From: Eleftheria terrae
GTDB lineage: Bacteria; Pseudomonadota; Gammaproteobacteria; Burkholderiales; Burkholderiaceae_C
Length of the DNA stretch: 64,000 nucleotides
Assembly (NCBI RefSeq): GCF_030419005.1
Contig: NZ_CP106951.1
Coordinates: 1,302,001-1,366,000 of the forward strand
Reading direction: 5' to 3'
Under the pieces are notes generated by a model. It did not search any database. It was given only the letters and a program-made list of their open reading frames with translations, and was not told the origin of the DNA. Shown one piece after another: positions 1 to 19,525 of the stretch. Position 1 is the first letter of the stretch, and each line of letters opens with the position of its first letter. Made by a program: the position numbers and the translations under genes.

Positions 1-9986
<9,986 letters not shown>

Positions 9987-9990
<4 letters not shown>

Positions 9991-10802
9991 GCATGGAAGT
10001 CAGACGTTTTGGCGGGCCCCGGCGCGAGATGGTCGGCATGCTGCAGCGGCCCGACCTGCCCGCCGAGGACGGCGCCGCCCTGTTGCTGTGCAAGCCCTTC
10101 GGCCAGGAGGCCGTGCGCACCAACCAGATGTTCCAGGCCCTGGCCAACCGCCTCTGCCGCGAAGGCTGCACGGTGCTGCGCTTCGACTATCACGGCAGCG
10201 GCGACTCGCCAGGCGAAGGCGCCGATCAAACGCTGGAGCAGTGGACTGGCGACACCCTGCTGGCCTGGCGCGAACTCGAGTCCTGCGCCGCGGGCGCGCC
10301 GCTCCACCTGTTCGGCGTCGGGCTCGGCGCCACGCTGGCCGCCCGGGCCGCGCTGCGGGCCAGCAGGCCACCCGGGCAGGTGCTGCTCTGGGAGCCGGTG
10401 CTGGAGGGCCGGGCCTACCTGTCGGCCCTGCTGGAAGCCCACCGGCGGGAAGTCGCGCGCGAGATGCAGGCGCCCTGGGCGCGCCTGCGGCGTGAAGGCC
10501 GCGTGCAGGAACCGACCCTGCCCGGGTCGGTGATCGGGTTCGAGATGGGCGCTGCGATGGTGCGGGAGATCGAGTCGCTCGACGTCCAACCGATGCAGGC
10601 GCTGCTGGCCCGTGGCCTGCCGCTGCGCTGCGGCGTGCAGCCCGCGCAGGCCCGGGCGCTGCGCGCGGCGGGCCTGCCCGAACCGCTGCTGCGCCCCATC
10701 GAAGAAACCATCGACTGGATGTCGGGCGACGCACGTGGCACCGCCATCGTTCCCCGTGAGATCCAGGCCTTCCTGCTGGACGGCCTGCCGCAGCGAGCAT
10801 GA
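9987..10802 (+). CDS. Alpha/beta hydrolase-fold protein, exosortase-A-associated hydrolase 2-like, lacking the serine nucleophile
   Basis: A 271-residue protein whose ATG overlaps the PKS-NRPS stop by 4 bp, so it is translationally coupled to it. The early strand-turn RFDYHGSGDS (residues ~60-70) is typical of serine hydrolases, but the nucleophile elbow reads G-V-G-L-G instead of G-x-S-x-G. Exosortase-A-associated hydrolase 2 proteins often also lack Ser here, from family memory. Known: such proteins sit beside EPS/exosortase genes and their substrate is unknown. Inferred: it may hold or hand over the acyl chain rather than hydrolyse it. An alternative in-frame ATG lies at 9993. Confidence 0.75.
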
Positions 10803-11686
10803 CAGAAGAAACCATCGTCTTCGGGCCAGAACAGAACCTTGTCGGCACCTTCACCGCCCCCCGTCCCGGCCCGGCCGTCCGCGATGACGTGATGGTGTTG
10901 CTCAGCAATGCGGGCGTGATCCCGCGCATCGGGCCGCACCGCATCAACGTCAAGCTGGCCCGGCACTTCGCCACGCTGGGGGTGACGACCTTCCGCTTCG
11001 ACACCAACGGCCTGGGCGACAGCGGGCGCTCTGCCTCCACCCTGCCGGTGGCCGAGCAGTTCGTCGCCGACACGCGTGCCGCCATGGATGCCGCCGAGGC
11101 CCGGCACGGTCGCCGCAATTTCTACATGATCGGCATGTGCTCGGGCGCCGACATCGGCCACCTCACCGCACTGGAAGACGCGCGGCTCAAGGGCGTGGTG
11201 CTGTTCGACGCCTATGTCTACCCAACCTGGAAGACCGGCGCGCTGCGCCTGCTGCACCGCGCCCGCAACCTGGGCGCGCGCGGCATCGCGCGCAAGCTGG
11301 CGACGCGCGCCGCCGCGCTGCTGCCGGGCCGGCGTGCCGCGGGCGCGGCCGCCGGCCTGCCGGCGCCTGCCCCTCGCGTGGCCGCCTCGGTGGGCATCTT
11401 CGGCCGCTCCAGCGTGCCCGCGCCGGCGGTCTTTGCCGAGCGCATCCATCGGCTGCTGGCCCGGCGGGTCGAGCTGTTCTTCATCTTCTCCGGCGGCGAG
11501 CCGGGCGCCTACAACTACCGCCGCCAGTTCCACGACAGCTTCCAGCGCTTCGGCTTCGTCGACAAGGTCGCCTATGAATGGCTGCCCGAGTGCGACCATG
11601 TGCTCACGCTGCCGACATCGCAGCAACGCTTCCTGGAGACGGTGAGCCGCTGGCTGCAGGACAGGGCACTGGCCGAGGGCCGGTGA
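10799..11686 (+). CDS. Alpha/beta hydrolase (serine nucleophile present), exosortase-A-associated hydrolase 1-like
   Basis: A 295-residue alpha/beta hydrolase-fold protein starting inside the previous stop (ATGA overlap 10799-10802). RFDTNGLGDSG near residue 65 is the hydrolase strand and turn. The elbow GMCSGAD (about residue 117) carries a plausible nucleophilic Ser. PECDHVL near the C-terminus could supply the catalytic Asp/His pair. It follows a megasynthase with no thioesterase, so a role in releasing or transferring the product is reasonable but inferred. It forms a pair with the preceding serine-less homologue. The exact family (hydrolase 1 versus a generic S33-like hydrolase) is uncertain. 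Confidence 0.75.
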   Translation: MTEETIVFGPEQNLVGTFTAPRPGPAVRDDVMVLLSNAGVIPRIGPHRINVKLARHFATLGVTTFRFDTNGLGDSGRSASTLPVAEQFVADTRAAMDAAEARHGRRNFYMIGMCSGADIGHLTALEDARLKGVVLFDAYVYPTWKTGALRLLHRARNLGARGIARKLATRAAALLPGRRAAGAAAGLPAPAPRVAASVGIFGRSSVPAPAVFAERIHRLLARRVELFFIFSGGEPGAYNYRRQFHDSFQRFGFVDKVAYEWLPECDHVLTLPTSQQRFLETVSRWLQDRALAEGR

Positions 11687-12028
11687 TCGGCACGCCGGCC
11701 GCCCGCAGCGGCCGGCACTGCGACTGCCGCGCAGTGTGGCCGGAACGCGCTGAATTGCAAGCAGGCGCTGCAAGGCGGCCCGGACAGGGCAGCTCGCACC
11801 GATACTGCGGGCCCGGTGGTTCCCTCGGAGCCGGAGCGAGCCGCACTGCAGCCCCGTCGCGGGCCGCGCCGTCGGCCCCTCGGTGGCAGCGTGCCACCAT
11901 GGCTGGGCGCGACGGCCGCCAGTGCGGACCGGCGCCCATCGCCTCGTGACGTGTGGCGCCGGGGCGTCCGCTGCGAAGGGACCGGCAATGGATGCGAGCA
12001 ACGCCACAGGCAGGAGGGCCTGCAACCC
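11687..12028. other. 342-bp gap between hydrolase pair and PPTase, with one strong hairpin
   Basis: No convincing gene is present. Just past the hydrolase stop a perfect 9-bp inverted repeat (11694-11702 with 11708-11716, 5-nt loop) could form a GC-only hairpin. No T-run follows, so it is at best a weak or Rho-dependent end. An in-frame extension of the PPTase reading frame to 11816 codes for Arg/Pro-rich, non-family sequence and is not credible. Confidence 0.5.
12012..12017 (+). promoter_or_regulatory. Shine-Dalgarno AGGAGG that sets the PPTase start
   Basis: A perfect AGGAGG lies 11 nt before ATG 12029. It marks this codon, not the far upstream in-frame starts, as the beginning of the phosphopantetheinyl transferase. 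Confidence 0.7.
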
Positions 12029-12697
12029 ATGATGGACTTGAGCGATCGCCTCGGCTGGCCGCCGCTGCGACTCTGGTTGGCGCCGCTGGACGCCTGGCCC
12101 GATGCGACCCGGCAGCAGGTGCTGTCCGACGAGGAACGCGCCCGCGCCGCCCGTTTCGTCTTCGAGCGCGACCAGCGCCGCTTCACCGCTGCGCACTGCC
12201 TGCTGCGCGAGCGGCTGGCCCAGGCCAGCGGCCTGCCGCCTGCGGCACTGCGCTTTCAGCAGGGCCCGCACGGCAAGCCCTACCTGCTGGACGCCCCCGG
12301 GCTCAGCTTCAACCTCAGCCACAGCGGCGACTGGGCCGCGGTGGTGGTGGCGCCGGGCGGCGAAGTCGGCGTGGATGTCGAGGTGATCCGTACGATGTCG
12401 GATGTGGTGGCCCTGACGCGCGGCAACTTCACGCCGCAGGAGAACGATGAACTGCTGGCCTTGCCCGAGGCCGAGCGTGAAGCCGCCTTCCTGTGTGGAT
12501 GGACCCGCAAGGAAGCCTGCCTCAAGGCCCTGGGCAGCGGCCTGAGCCTGCCGGCCGCCAGCTTCCATGCCGGCCTGGCGCCGACCACCACCCGGGTCGA
12601 GATGCCGGGCCGCGACGGCCCGTTTGCAGTCGAGCTGCGATCGCTGCAGCACGGCGGCGTGGCGATGCTGTCGGTGGCATGGCAGTCCACCCCCTGA
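12029..12697 (+). CDS. 4'-phosphopantetheinyl transferase, Sfp type
   Basis: A 222-residue protein, the usual size for Sfp/Gsp-type enzymes. It moves the phosphopantetheine arm of CoA onto the Ser of carrier proteins. Visible motifs are the substrate-side NLSHSGDW stretch (~residue 93), the Mg/CoA motif G-V-D-V-E (~114) and W-T-R-K-E-A-C-L-K (~157). Two adjacent ATGs (12029, 12032) are possible; the first is chosen from the upstream AGGAGG. Context: directly after the PKS-NRPS block, where the ACP and two PCPs need priming. It is very likely the dedicated activator of that assembly line, though it could also serve others in the cell. Confidence 0.92.
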   Translation: MMDLSDRLGWPPLRLWLAPLDAWPDATRQQVLSDEERARAARFVFERDQRRFTAAHCLLRERLAQASGLPPAALRFQQGPHGKPYLLDAPGLSFNLSHSGDWAAVVVAPGGEVGVDVEVIRTMSDVVALTRGNFTPQENDELLALPEAEREAAFLCGWTRKEACLKALGSGLSLPAASFHAGLAPTTTRVEMPGRDGPFAVELRSLQHGGVAMLSVAWQSTP

Positions 12698-13160
12698 TCA
12701 GGGCCCCTGGATTGAGGGGGGCCTCCGGGCTGGGGCGAACAGCGGCAGATATAGTCCGCCGCGAGAGGGGCAGCTCACACCGCCGCGGCTTTGGCAATGA
12801 AAAAACTCACACAAGCCGCGACGTGTTGTACGGGGAGCGAGCTGCAGGGCCCCTGCGCCAAGGCGCGGGCGGCTCCCCTTCCAGCAGCGCAAGGGGCAAG
12901 GGCCCGACCGGCCTGCCGCCGGCGGCTCCCAGCCTGGGCGTGATGTTCATCCACAACAAGATAAAGCGCGAGTCGATGGTGATCTGGACCTTGGCAAGCA
13001 CATGTCGCACAACACCTTCTTTCCAGCCCTGGTCCCCTTGCCCTGCAGGCAAGCCGGGCCGACCCTTGCCAGGCCGGCGGCCTGCGCCCGTGGTCGCGGC
13101 GACAGCGGCACCCGTTTCACCGCGGGCGGCGACGCCCTGGCGCCAGCCGGCCTGCCGACG
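12698..13160. other. 463-bp gap upstream of the polysaccharide deacetylase
   Basis: No supported gene. A short ATG frame at 12798 begins with Lys-rich sequence but turns into Ala/Arg/Pro composition and is rejected. A TATAGT hexamer (12750-12755) is a possible -10 box, without a good -35. An inverted repeat GGGGAGC/GCTCCCC starts near 12832. An in-frame upstream ATG at 13002 would add a non-conserved extension to the deacetylase and is not preferred. Confidence 0.4.
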
Positions 13161-14198
13161 ATGACGAGGCCCGACCGCTCGATGGCCGCCGCCCTCCTGC
13201 GCACCGCGGCGCGCCTGACCTACCCCGGCGGCAGCCGCTCGCCGCTGCCCATCCTGATGTACCACCGCGTCGTGCCCCGCCACGACCCGCTGCTGCCGGA
13301 CGTGCCCGATGCCGCCCGGCTGGCCGACCAGTTCAGGGCGCTGTCGCAGGCCTTCACGGTGCTGCCGCTCGAAGAAGCCGCCGATCGCCTGCAGGCCGGC
13401 ACGCTGCCGCCACGGGCGGCCTGCATCACCTTCGACGACGGCTACCGCGACAACTACGACATCGCCTTGCCGCTGCTGAAGCAGTTCGGCCTGACCGCCA
13501 CGTTTTTCGTTGCCACCGGCTTCGTCGACGGCGGCCGCATGTTCAACGACACCGTGATCGAATGCGTGCGCCGCCTGCAGGGCCGGCCACTGCAACTCGG
13601 CAGCATCGGCCTGGGCCTGCGCCATGCGGATGGCACGGCGGCCCGGCTGCGGCTGGCCGACGAGATCGTGCAGAAGATCAAATACATGGGCCTGACAGCC
13701 CGTGAGGCCTTTTGCGCCGAGCTGCAAGCCCAGGTCGGCGAGCCGCTGCCGGACGACCTGATGATGACCTCGTCGCAGGTGCGCGACATGGCACGCCAGG
13801 GCATGACCATCGGCGGCCACACCCGCGACCACCCCATCCTCGCCCGGCTCGACCGGGCCGAAGCGGCTCACGAGATCGCGGTGAACCGGGATGCGCTGGC
13901 CTCGCTGCTGGACGAGGCGCCGCGTTGCTTCGCCTATCCCAACGGCAAGCCACAGCTCGACTACACCGGCGAGCACATCGATCTTGTGCGGCAGGCCGGC
14001 TACCGGGTGGCGGTGTCCACCGCCTGGGGCGTGGCCACCCGCGAGACCGACCGCTTCCAGTTGCCGCGATTTGGTCCACCCGATCGTCATCCGGCGATGT
14101 TCGTCGCGCGTTTGATGCGCATGTCCTGTCATTCCCAGCCCCAGCTCGTGCCGACCCCGACCGCGGGTGCCGCCAGCAGCGGCCGCTCGGCGGCCTGA
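13161..14198 (+). CDS. Polysaccharide deacetylase (NodB fold)
   Basis: A 345-residue carbohydrate esterase 4 type protein, predicted to remove acetyl groups from an amino-sugar polymer. Motif 1 is ITFDDGYRDN (~residue 90) with the catalytic and metal Asp pair. The metal-binding H-T-R-D-H motif is at ~219 (GGHTRDHPIL). The C-terminal FAYPNGK stretch is also typical. It opens a run of EPS genes: deacetylase, glycosyltransferase, flippase. No clear signal peptide is seen with the ATG at 13161; 13182 is an alternative start, so a cytoplasmic or lipid-intermediate substrate is possible. Confidence 0.88.
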   Translation: MTRPDRSMAAALLRTAARLTYPGGSRSPLPILMYHRVVPRHDPLLPDVPDAARLADQFRALSQAFTVLPLEEAADRLQAGTLPPRAACITFDDGYRDNYDIALPLLKQFGLTATFFVATGFVDGGRMFNDTVIECVRRLQGRPLQLGSIGLGLRHADGTAARLRLADEIVQKIKYMGLTAREAFCAELQAQVGEPLPDDLMMTSSQVRDMARQGMTIGGHTRDHPILARLDRAEAAHEIAVNRDALASLLDEAPRCFAYPNGKPQLDYTGEHIDLVRQAGYRVAVSTAWGVATRETDRFQLPRFGPPDRHPAMFVARLMRMSCHSQPQLVPTPTAGAASSGRSAA

Positions 14199-14234
14199 GG
14201 CCCACCAGGCCCCTCACCGGAAACCCACTCTTCT

Positions 14235-15368
14235 ATGGCCGTCCTGGGCATCAGCCTCGAACCTCCCTTCGATCCCCGCAGCTGGTCGGGTTCGTCCAAG
14301 TTCTTCTTCGACGCCCTGCGCCAGCGCGGGGTGCTGCAGGATGCCCTGCAGGTCCAGCTGTCGCGCCCGCATGAACGCTTGCTGCAGCTGGCGGCGCTCA
14401 GCTGGCCCCGCGAGCGCTGGCGCAGCCGCTACAACTCCAGCCCGGCGCGATTCACCGCGCTGAGCGCGCGCGCCCAGGCCGAGATCCGCCGCCGGCCGCA
14501 GACCCGGGCGGTGCTGCAGATCGGCGCCCGCCTGCGTTGCGCCGGCCCGGCCCGCGGCCTGCCGCCGGTGTTCGGCTACCACGACGGCAATGCCGCGCTG
14601 CGCTACCGCTACTACGACCAGGGCTTGCTGAGCGACCGGTCGCGCCAGGACCACCTGCGCTGGGAAGGCGAGGTCTACGGCCAGATGCGCGGCATCTTCG
14701 TGATGAGCGCCTGGCTGGCCGACTCCTTCATGAAGGACTTCAACGTGCCGGCCGACAAGCTGCATGTGGTGGGCGCCGGCATCAACTTCCCGACGCTGCC
14801 GGTGGTGCCGCAGCAGGACTTCGCCGAGCCGCATTTCCTCTTTGTCGGCCGCGAGTTCAAGCGCAAGGGTGGTGAACACCTGCTGGCCGCCTTCGCGGAA
14901 GTGCGCCGCGCCCTGCCACGGGCGCGGCTCAGCATCGTGGGGCCCGACGCGCCGGGCACACCGGCGCCGGACGGCGTGCAGTTCGCCGGCTTCCTGTCCA
15001 AGTCCGATCCCGCTCAGGCGCAGCAACTGCAGCAGCTGTTCGCGCAAGCCACCGCGCAGGTCCTGCCCTCGGTCTATGAGCCTTTCGGCATCTCGCTGCT
15101 GGAGGGCATGGCCTGGGGCCTGCCCTGCATCGCCTCCGACCGCTGCGCCATGCCCGAAATCGTCGAGCACGGCCACACCGGCCTGATTGCAGCGGCCGAA
15201 CATCCGCCGTCCCTCGCTGCGGCCATGATCGAGCTCGGCCGGCAACCGGACCTGGCCCGCCGCATGGGCCAGGCCGGGCGGCAACGGGTCGAACGGCAGT
15301 TCACCTGGGATGCGGTGGCCGGTCGCATCCAGGGCGTCTTGCGCGACCAGTACCGTGTCTGCCCCTGA
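14235..15368 (+). CDS. GT4-family glycosyltransferase
   Basis: A 377-residue GT-B-fold transferase with the GT4 nucleotide-sugar domain at residues ~215-360. Visible landmarks are FVGREFKRKGG (start of the C-terminal Rossmann half) and EPFGISLLEGMAWGLPCIA, which holds the E-x7-E motif. The N-terminal acceptor half is divergent. Probably adds one sugar to the lipid-linked EPS repeat in the cytoplasm; donor and linkage cannot be read from sequence. It lies 36 bp after the deacetylase and before the flippase, likely in one operon. Confidence 0.87.
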   Translation: MAVLGISLEPPFDPRSWSGSSKFFFDALRQRGVLQDALQVQLSRPHERLLQLAALSWPRERWRSRYNSSPARFTALSARAQAEIRRRPQTRAVLQIGARLRCAGPARGLPPVFGYHDGNAALRYRYYDQGLLSDRSRQDHLRWEGEVYGQMRGIFVMSAWLADSFMKDFNVPADKLHVVGAGINFPTLPVVPQQDFAEPHFLFVGREFKRKGGEHLLAAFAEVRRALPRARLSIVGPDAPGTPAPDGVQFAGFLSKSDPAQAQQLQQLFAQATAQVLPSVYEPFGISLLEGMAWGLPCIASDRCAMPEIVEHGHTGLIAAAEHPPSLAAAMIELGRQPDLARRMGQAGRQRVERQFTWDAVAGRIQGVLRDQYRVCP

Positions 15369-15466
15369 ACCGGCGCGCATGCGCCAGCCCCTGCCGGAGA
15401 CGGCCGCGCCCCGGCGCGGCCACCGCCGGTGCCCCTTGTGTTCCTTGCAGTTCTGGAGCCGCGGCC

Positions 15467-17005
15467 ATGAGTGACCGCTTCGGCAGCAAAGCGGTGTTCC
15501 GCTCGGCCCTGTTGATCACCGGGTCCACCTACGTGGCCTATGCAGCGGGCTTGTTGACCAACACCGTCATCGCACGCAGCCTGGGCCCGGCCGACTTCGG
15601 CCGCTATTCCTATCTCATCTGGCTGTCGGGCCTGCTGGTCGTGTTCATGAACAACGGCCTCACCACCTCCGCCATCCGCTTCGTCTCCGAATGCGTCGGC
15701 CGCGGCGAGGCCGACGCCGCGCGCAAGCTGCACCGCTGGTTCAGCGCACGGCAGTGGGCCGCGGTGCTTGGCGTGGCGGCCGTCTTCCTCGCGGTGCTGC
15801 CCTGGCTCAAGCCGGCCGGCTGGGACGGCAACCTGATGGTGTTCGCCGCGCTGGCGCTCACTGCGGCGGTGGCGCGCGCCTGGTACTTGTTCGGCGTGTC
15901 GGTGGCAAAGGGCCACGGGCTGTTTGGCCTTGAAGCGGGCAGCGTGAGCCTGCTGGCGGTGGCGAGCATGGTGGCCGCCGTCGGCGCCATGTTCGCAGGC
16001 GCCGGGCTGATGGGCTTTCTCGTCATCTTCGTGCTGCACAGCCTGGCGCATCCGGTGGTGATTGCCATCTGGTCGCGCAAGGCCGGCGTGGCAAGCGCCG
16101 CTGGTGCCAGCGATCCGGCACTGCTGCAGCGGGTGCGGCCGCACCTCTACTGGACGGTGGTGCTGACCTTCGCCGCGGCGCTCAGCAACAAGTCCTTCGA
16201 GACCTACCTGCTGAACTCCATGGTCGGGGCCGAGGCGGTCGGCTTCTTCACCATCGCAGCCGCACTGACCCGCGGCGGGGTGGACCTGCTGTCCTCCGGC
16301 CTCACCTCCATCCTGATGCCGACCATGGCGCATGCCTACGGCGCTGGCGGCGTGGACCGGGTCAGCCGCATCACCTCGGACGCCGCCCGCTACTTCCAGT
16401 ACCTCGGCCTGTTGCTGGCCGGCGTGGGGGCCTTCTGGGCCGCGCCGGTGATCTCCATCATGTACGGGCCGGCCTACCATCAGGCCGCCTTCCTGCTGCA
16501 AGTCATGGTCGTGGTGGGCGGGCTCACCCTCACCCAGGGCACCTTCGGCGCCCTCCTCTCGACCACCGACAACCAGCGCGTGCGGGCCGGGGTGTCGGTG
16601 TTCTCGGTGGCCTTCAGCGCGGTGGCCGCCCTGTTGCTGGTGCCGCGCTTCGGCATCCTCGGTGCCGTGGCGGCGCATGCGGTCTCCAGCCTGGTGGTGC
16701 TGGCGGTGGTGGCCGGCTTTGTGGTGGTCACCCTGAAGATCCGGCTGCCCTTTGCCGACCTGGGGCGCATGTTCCTGGCCGCCGGCTGTGCACTGGCCGT
16801 CGCGGCGCCGGTGGCCTTGGCCTGGCACGGCCCGCTGGGACAGGGCCTGGCCGGCGTGGTCTACGGCCTGGCTTACCTGGCCAGCTCGCTGCTGCTGCGC
16901 GTCTGGTATGCGCGCGACCTGGAAGTGATCGGTTCAGCCGCACGGCGCTTCTCCTTCCTGGCCGGCGTGCCAGCCTGGCTGGACCGCTGGACGCGCCCGG
17001 CCTGA
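15467..17005 (+). CDS. Lipopolysaccharide/EPS repeat-unit flippase (Wzx/MurJ-like)
   Basis: A 512-residue multi-pass membrane protein with about 12-14 hydrophobic segments, the size and pattern of polysaccharide flippases. Near the N-terminus is the family-like stretch GPADFGRYSYLIWLSG, following the TNTVIARSLG turn. A GGAG element lies about 8 nt before the ATG. It probably moves the undecaprenyl-linked repeat unit across the inner membrane for a Wzy-type polymerase, for which the ligase/polymerase at 30388-31725 is the candidate partner. Confidence 0.88.
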   Translation: MSDRFGSKAVFRSALLITGSTYVAYAAGLLTNTVIARSLGPADFGRYSYLIWLSGLLVVFMNNGLTTSAIRFVSECVGRGEADAARKLHRWFSARQWAAVLGVAAVFLAVLPWLKPAGWDGNLMVFAALALTAAVARAWYLFGVSVAKGHGLFGLEAGSVSLLAVASMVAAVGAMFAGAGLMGFLVIFVLHSLAHPVVIAIWSRKAGVASAAGASDPALLQRVRPHLYWTVVLTFAAALSNKSFETYLLNSMVGAEAVGFFTIAAALTRGGVDLLSSGLTSILMPTMAHAYGAGGVDRVSRITSDAARYFQYLGLLLAGVGAFWAAPVISIMYGPAYHQAAFLLQVMVVVGGLTLTQGTFGALLSTTDNQRVRAGVSVFSVAFSAVAALLLVPRFGILGAVAAHAVSSLVVLAVVAGFVVVTLKIRLPFADLGRMFLAAGCALAVAAPVALAWHGPLGQGLAGVVYGLAYLASSLLLRVWYARDLEVIGSAARRFSFLAGVPAWLDRWTRPA

Positions 17006-17280
17006 AGCGCGGGCAGCCTGCCAACGAGGCGGGCTGCTTCAAGCGGTCGATGGGGGCAAGGCCAGCACGGGCGGCGGACGGACGCCGCCACGAAGCGCAT
17101 CGACGCTGAGCCGCTCCCTGCTGCAGCAGCCGGGGTGAACCGGCTTCTGGGGCCTTCCCGCTTCCACGCGGCGTCCTGCCGTTCATCGGCTCGGGCGCTG
17201 CCACCCTGTGCACCACCGCTGGACGACAGTCGACGCGCCGCCATCATCGCCCCGCAGACCCGCCTTGTGCGCCAGCCTTG

Positions 17281-17820
17281 ATGCCCAGCTTCCCAGCTCC
17301 CATGCCCGACGGCCCCCGCTTCGAGATGCGCCCGGAAACGCAGGCGGACGTGGCCGCCATCGAGGCCGTCACGATCGCCGCCTTCCGCGACGTCGGCCAC
17401 TCGAGCCACACCGAGCACCACATCATCCGGGCCCTGCGCGCGTCTGGCGAGCTGCTCCACTCGTGGGTGGCCGAGGAGCGCGGGCAGATCATCGGCCATG
17501 TCGCACTGTCGCCCGTCACTGTCTCGGACGGCAGTGCCGGCTGGTACGGGCTGGGGCCGGTCTCGGTGCGGCCCGGCTACCAGGGCCGGGGCGTGGGCTC
17601 GCGACTGGTGCTGTGTGCCTTGTCCGCGCTTCGCGCCCAGGGCGCCGCGGGCTGCGTGGTGCTCGGTGAGCCTCGCTACTACTCGCGCTTCGGTTTCCGG
17701 GCCGAACCGGCGCTGCGCCTGCCCGGCGTGCCGGCCGAGTACTTCATGGCCATGGCCTTGCACGGCGCAATGGCCTCGGGCACCGTCAGCTACAGCCCGG
17801 CGTTCGACGCGCGACGCTGA
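17281..17820 (+). CDS. GNAT-family N-acetyltransferase (YhbS-like)
   Basis: A 179-residue single-domain acetyltransferase. The acetyl-CoA pyrophosphate loop reads V-R-P-G-Y-Q-G-R-G-V-G-S-R (about residues 98-110). G-E-P-R-Y-Y-S-R-F-G-F-R is typical of the YhbS subgroup. A TTG directly precedes the ATG chosen here. The substrate is unknown: it may acetylate an amino sugar of the local polymer or be an unrelated housekeeping enzyme. A 272-bp gap separates it from the flippase, so it is probably not in that operon. Confidence 0.85.
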   Translation: MPSFPAPMPDGPRFEMRPETQADVAAIEAVTIAAFRDVGHSSHTEHHIIRALRASGELLHSWVAEERGQIIGHVALSPVTVSDGSAGWYGLGPVSVRPGYQGRGVGSRLVLCALSALRAQGAAGCVVLGEPRYYSRFGFRAEPALRLPGVPAEYFMAMALHGAMASGTVSYSPAFDARR

Positions 17821-17940
17821 AGAACCAGGCGCCTGCCTCTTGGCAGCCCGCCATCGGGCCCACGGCCCATCGCATCGCCGGGCAGGATGCGCCAGGCGCC
17901 GCGACAGCACAGACAGAAGCCGCAGCGGCGGGCCACCGCC

Positions 17941-19401
17941 TCAGGCCGGCGCGGCGCTGCGTCGCACCAACATCAGCTGCAAGCCGCCCTGCGGCCGCAA
18001 GGTGACGTTGAATACCGGCACCGCCGGCCCGGCGCCCGGTGGCAGCGCCAGGGTGCAGCGCTGCAGCAACATGGCGGCGATGATGCTCATCTCCAGCATC
18101 GCGAAATGCTGCCCGATGCACACCCGCGGCCCGGTGCCGAACGGCATCCAGGCGCCGCGCGGCGGCGGCGGCGCATCAGGCAGGAAGCGCTCGGGCCGGA
18201 AGGCATCCGGCTCGGCGAAGGAGCGCGGGTCGCGCTGGAGCACCCAGGGCGTGATGCGCACCATGGTGCCTCGGGGCACAAGCCAGCCCTGCACCTGCAC
18301 GTCCGCCGTGGTGCGCCGCGACATCAGGGCCGCGGCCGGTGGATACAGGCGCATCGCCTCCTTCAGCGTGGCGGTCAACCAGGGCAAGGCGGGCAGGTCC
18401 TGCGGCCGCGGCGGCCTGCCGCCCAGCACCGCGTCCACCTCGGCCCGGGCATGTGCCGCCGCCGCCGGATGCTCCGCCATCAGCCGGCTCCACCACAGCA
18501 AGGCGGTGGCGGTGGTCTCGTGGCCGGCCTGGAAGCTGACCATGCACTGGTCGAACACCTCCTGATCGCTGAGAGACCCACCGGTGGCCTGCGGCCCCTC
18601 CGTGTCACGCAGGTTCAGCAACAGCGCCAGCAGGTCGTCCTGCGGCACCGGCCGGCCCGCCGCGATCGCGGCCCGGCGATCGCGAACATGGCGGCCCACC
18701 AGCTCGCGCAGCCGCCTGAGGGCCCGGCGCTTCTCGGCCTTGCCGGGCAGGGGCAGCCAGTCAGGCAAGGTCATCGGCATGAACATCTCCTGCATCGCCA
18801 CGCGCGACAGGGCCTGGGTGGCTTCGGCTGCCCCGCGGATGTCCTCCGCGGCCGAGCGACTGAACAGCGTGCGCAGGATCACATCCATCGCCAGGCCCTG
18901 GAACAGCGCCTCCATGTCCACCAGCCCGCCGGTCGGTCCCGCCGGCAGCGCCTGCTCCAGCGCGGGCGCGATGGCCGCGACCATCAGGCCGGCCTGGGCA
19001 GCCACCTTGCGCGGCGTGAAGGCCGGCTGCAGCATGCGGCGCTGGCGCTGCCAGGCAGCGCCCTCGGTCACCAGCACGCTGCGGCCGAACACCTGCTCGA
19101 ACACCTCGATGCCACGCTCCCACCGGACCAAGTGGGCAGCGTGGTCCACCAGCAGCTCGCGAACCGCCTCGGGGCTGAAGAGGTCGAGGGTGCGTTCATG
19201 GCCAAGCCGCATCGCGACGGTGTCGCCGTAGCGCTCCTGCAGGCGGCGGGTGAAGCCGAGGTAGTCGGCGCGCATGGCGCGCAACAAGGGCAGCCCCCAC
19301 CAGCGGGTCGGCGGCCCCGGTGGCAGGCCGCCGGGGTGGACATGAGGGCGAAGCCGGCCAGGGGCACAGTCATCAGGGGGCGTGTCAAGGTGCGCGTTCA
19401 T
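17941..19401 (-). CDS. Cytochrome P450 monooxygenase
   Basis: A 486-residue P450. The heme-ligand loop is P-F-G-T-G-P-R-V-C-I-G with Cys428; the I-helix oxygen-activation motif is A-G-H-E-T-T-A (~residue 290); K-E-A-M-R supplies the ExxR pair. There is no membrane anchor, as expected for a soluble bacterial P450. The N-terminal proline-rich GGLPPGPP stretch matches the usual hinge. ATG 19401 is preferred; an in-frame ATG at 19452 would add 17 residues that overlap the regulatory gap. The divergent AraC-type gene is the likely regulator. Substrate unknown; a fatty-acyl or polyketide chain is a guess from context. Confidence 0.9.
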   Translation of the reverse strand: MNAHLDTPPDDCAPGRLRPHVHPGGLPPGPPTRWWGLPLLRAMRADYLGFTRRLQERYGDTVAMRLGHERTLDLFSPEAVRELLVDHAAHLVRWERGIEVFEQVFGRSVLVTEGAAWQRQRRMLQPAFTPRKVAAQAGLMVAAIAPALEQALPAGPTGGLVDMEALFQGLAMDVILRTLFSRSAAEDIRGAAEATQALSRVAMQEMFMPMTLPDWLPLPGKAEKRRALRRLRELVGRHVRDRRAAIAAGRPVPQDDLLALLLNLRDTEGPQATGGSLSDQEVFDQCMVSFQAGHETTATALLWWSRLMAEHPAAAAHARAEVDAVLGGRPPRPQDLPALPWLTATLKEAMRLYPPAAALMSRRTTADVQVQGWLVPRGTMVRITPWVLQRDPRSFAEPDAFRPERFLPDAPPPPRGAWMPFGTGPRVCIGQHFAMLEMSIIAAMLLQRCTLALPPGAGPAVPVFNVTLRPQGGLQLMLVRRSAAPA

Positions 19402-19511
19402 GTCGCGGATGGTGCGACGCCTGCCGGGCACCGTATTGAACGATGTCGACATGGCGCCCGGCGATGTGCCGCCCAGCCAGCGCGCCGCGACCGACACCGG
19501 CCGCCCGCTCC

Positions 19512-19517
19512 TATACT
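19512..19517 (+). promoter_or_regulatory. Candidate -10 box of the AraC-type regulator gene
   Basis: TATACT (5 of 6 to consensus) lies 8 nt before the preferred ATG 19526, with CCGACA at 19491-19496 as a partial -35 at a short 15-bp spacing. If real, the transcript would be nearly leaderless. Confidence 0.3.
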
Positions 19518-19525
19518 GCCCGGAT

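Noticed and set aside
12798..12900. A possible small peptide starting with a Met-Lys-Lys-Leu stretch
   Set aside because: It quickly becomes Ala/Arg/Pro-rich, has no complete signal peptide or lipobox, and no homologue comes to mind.
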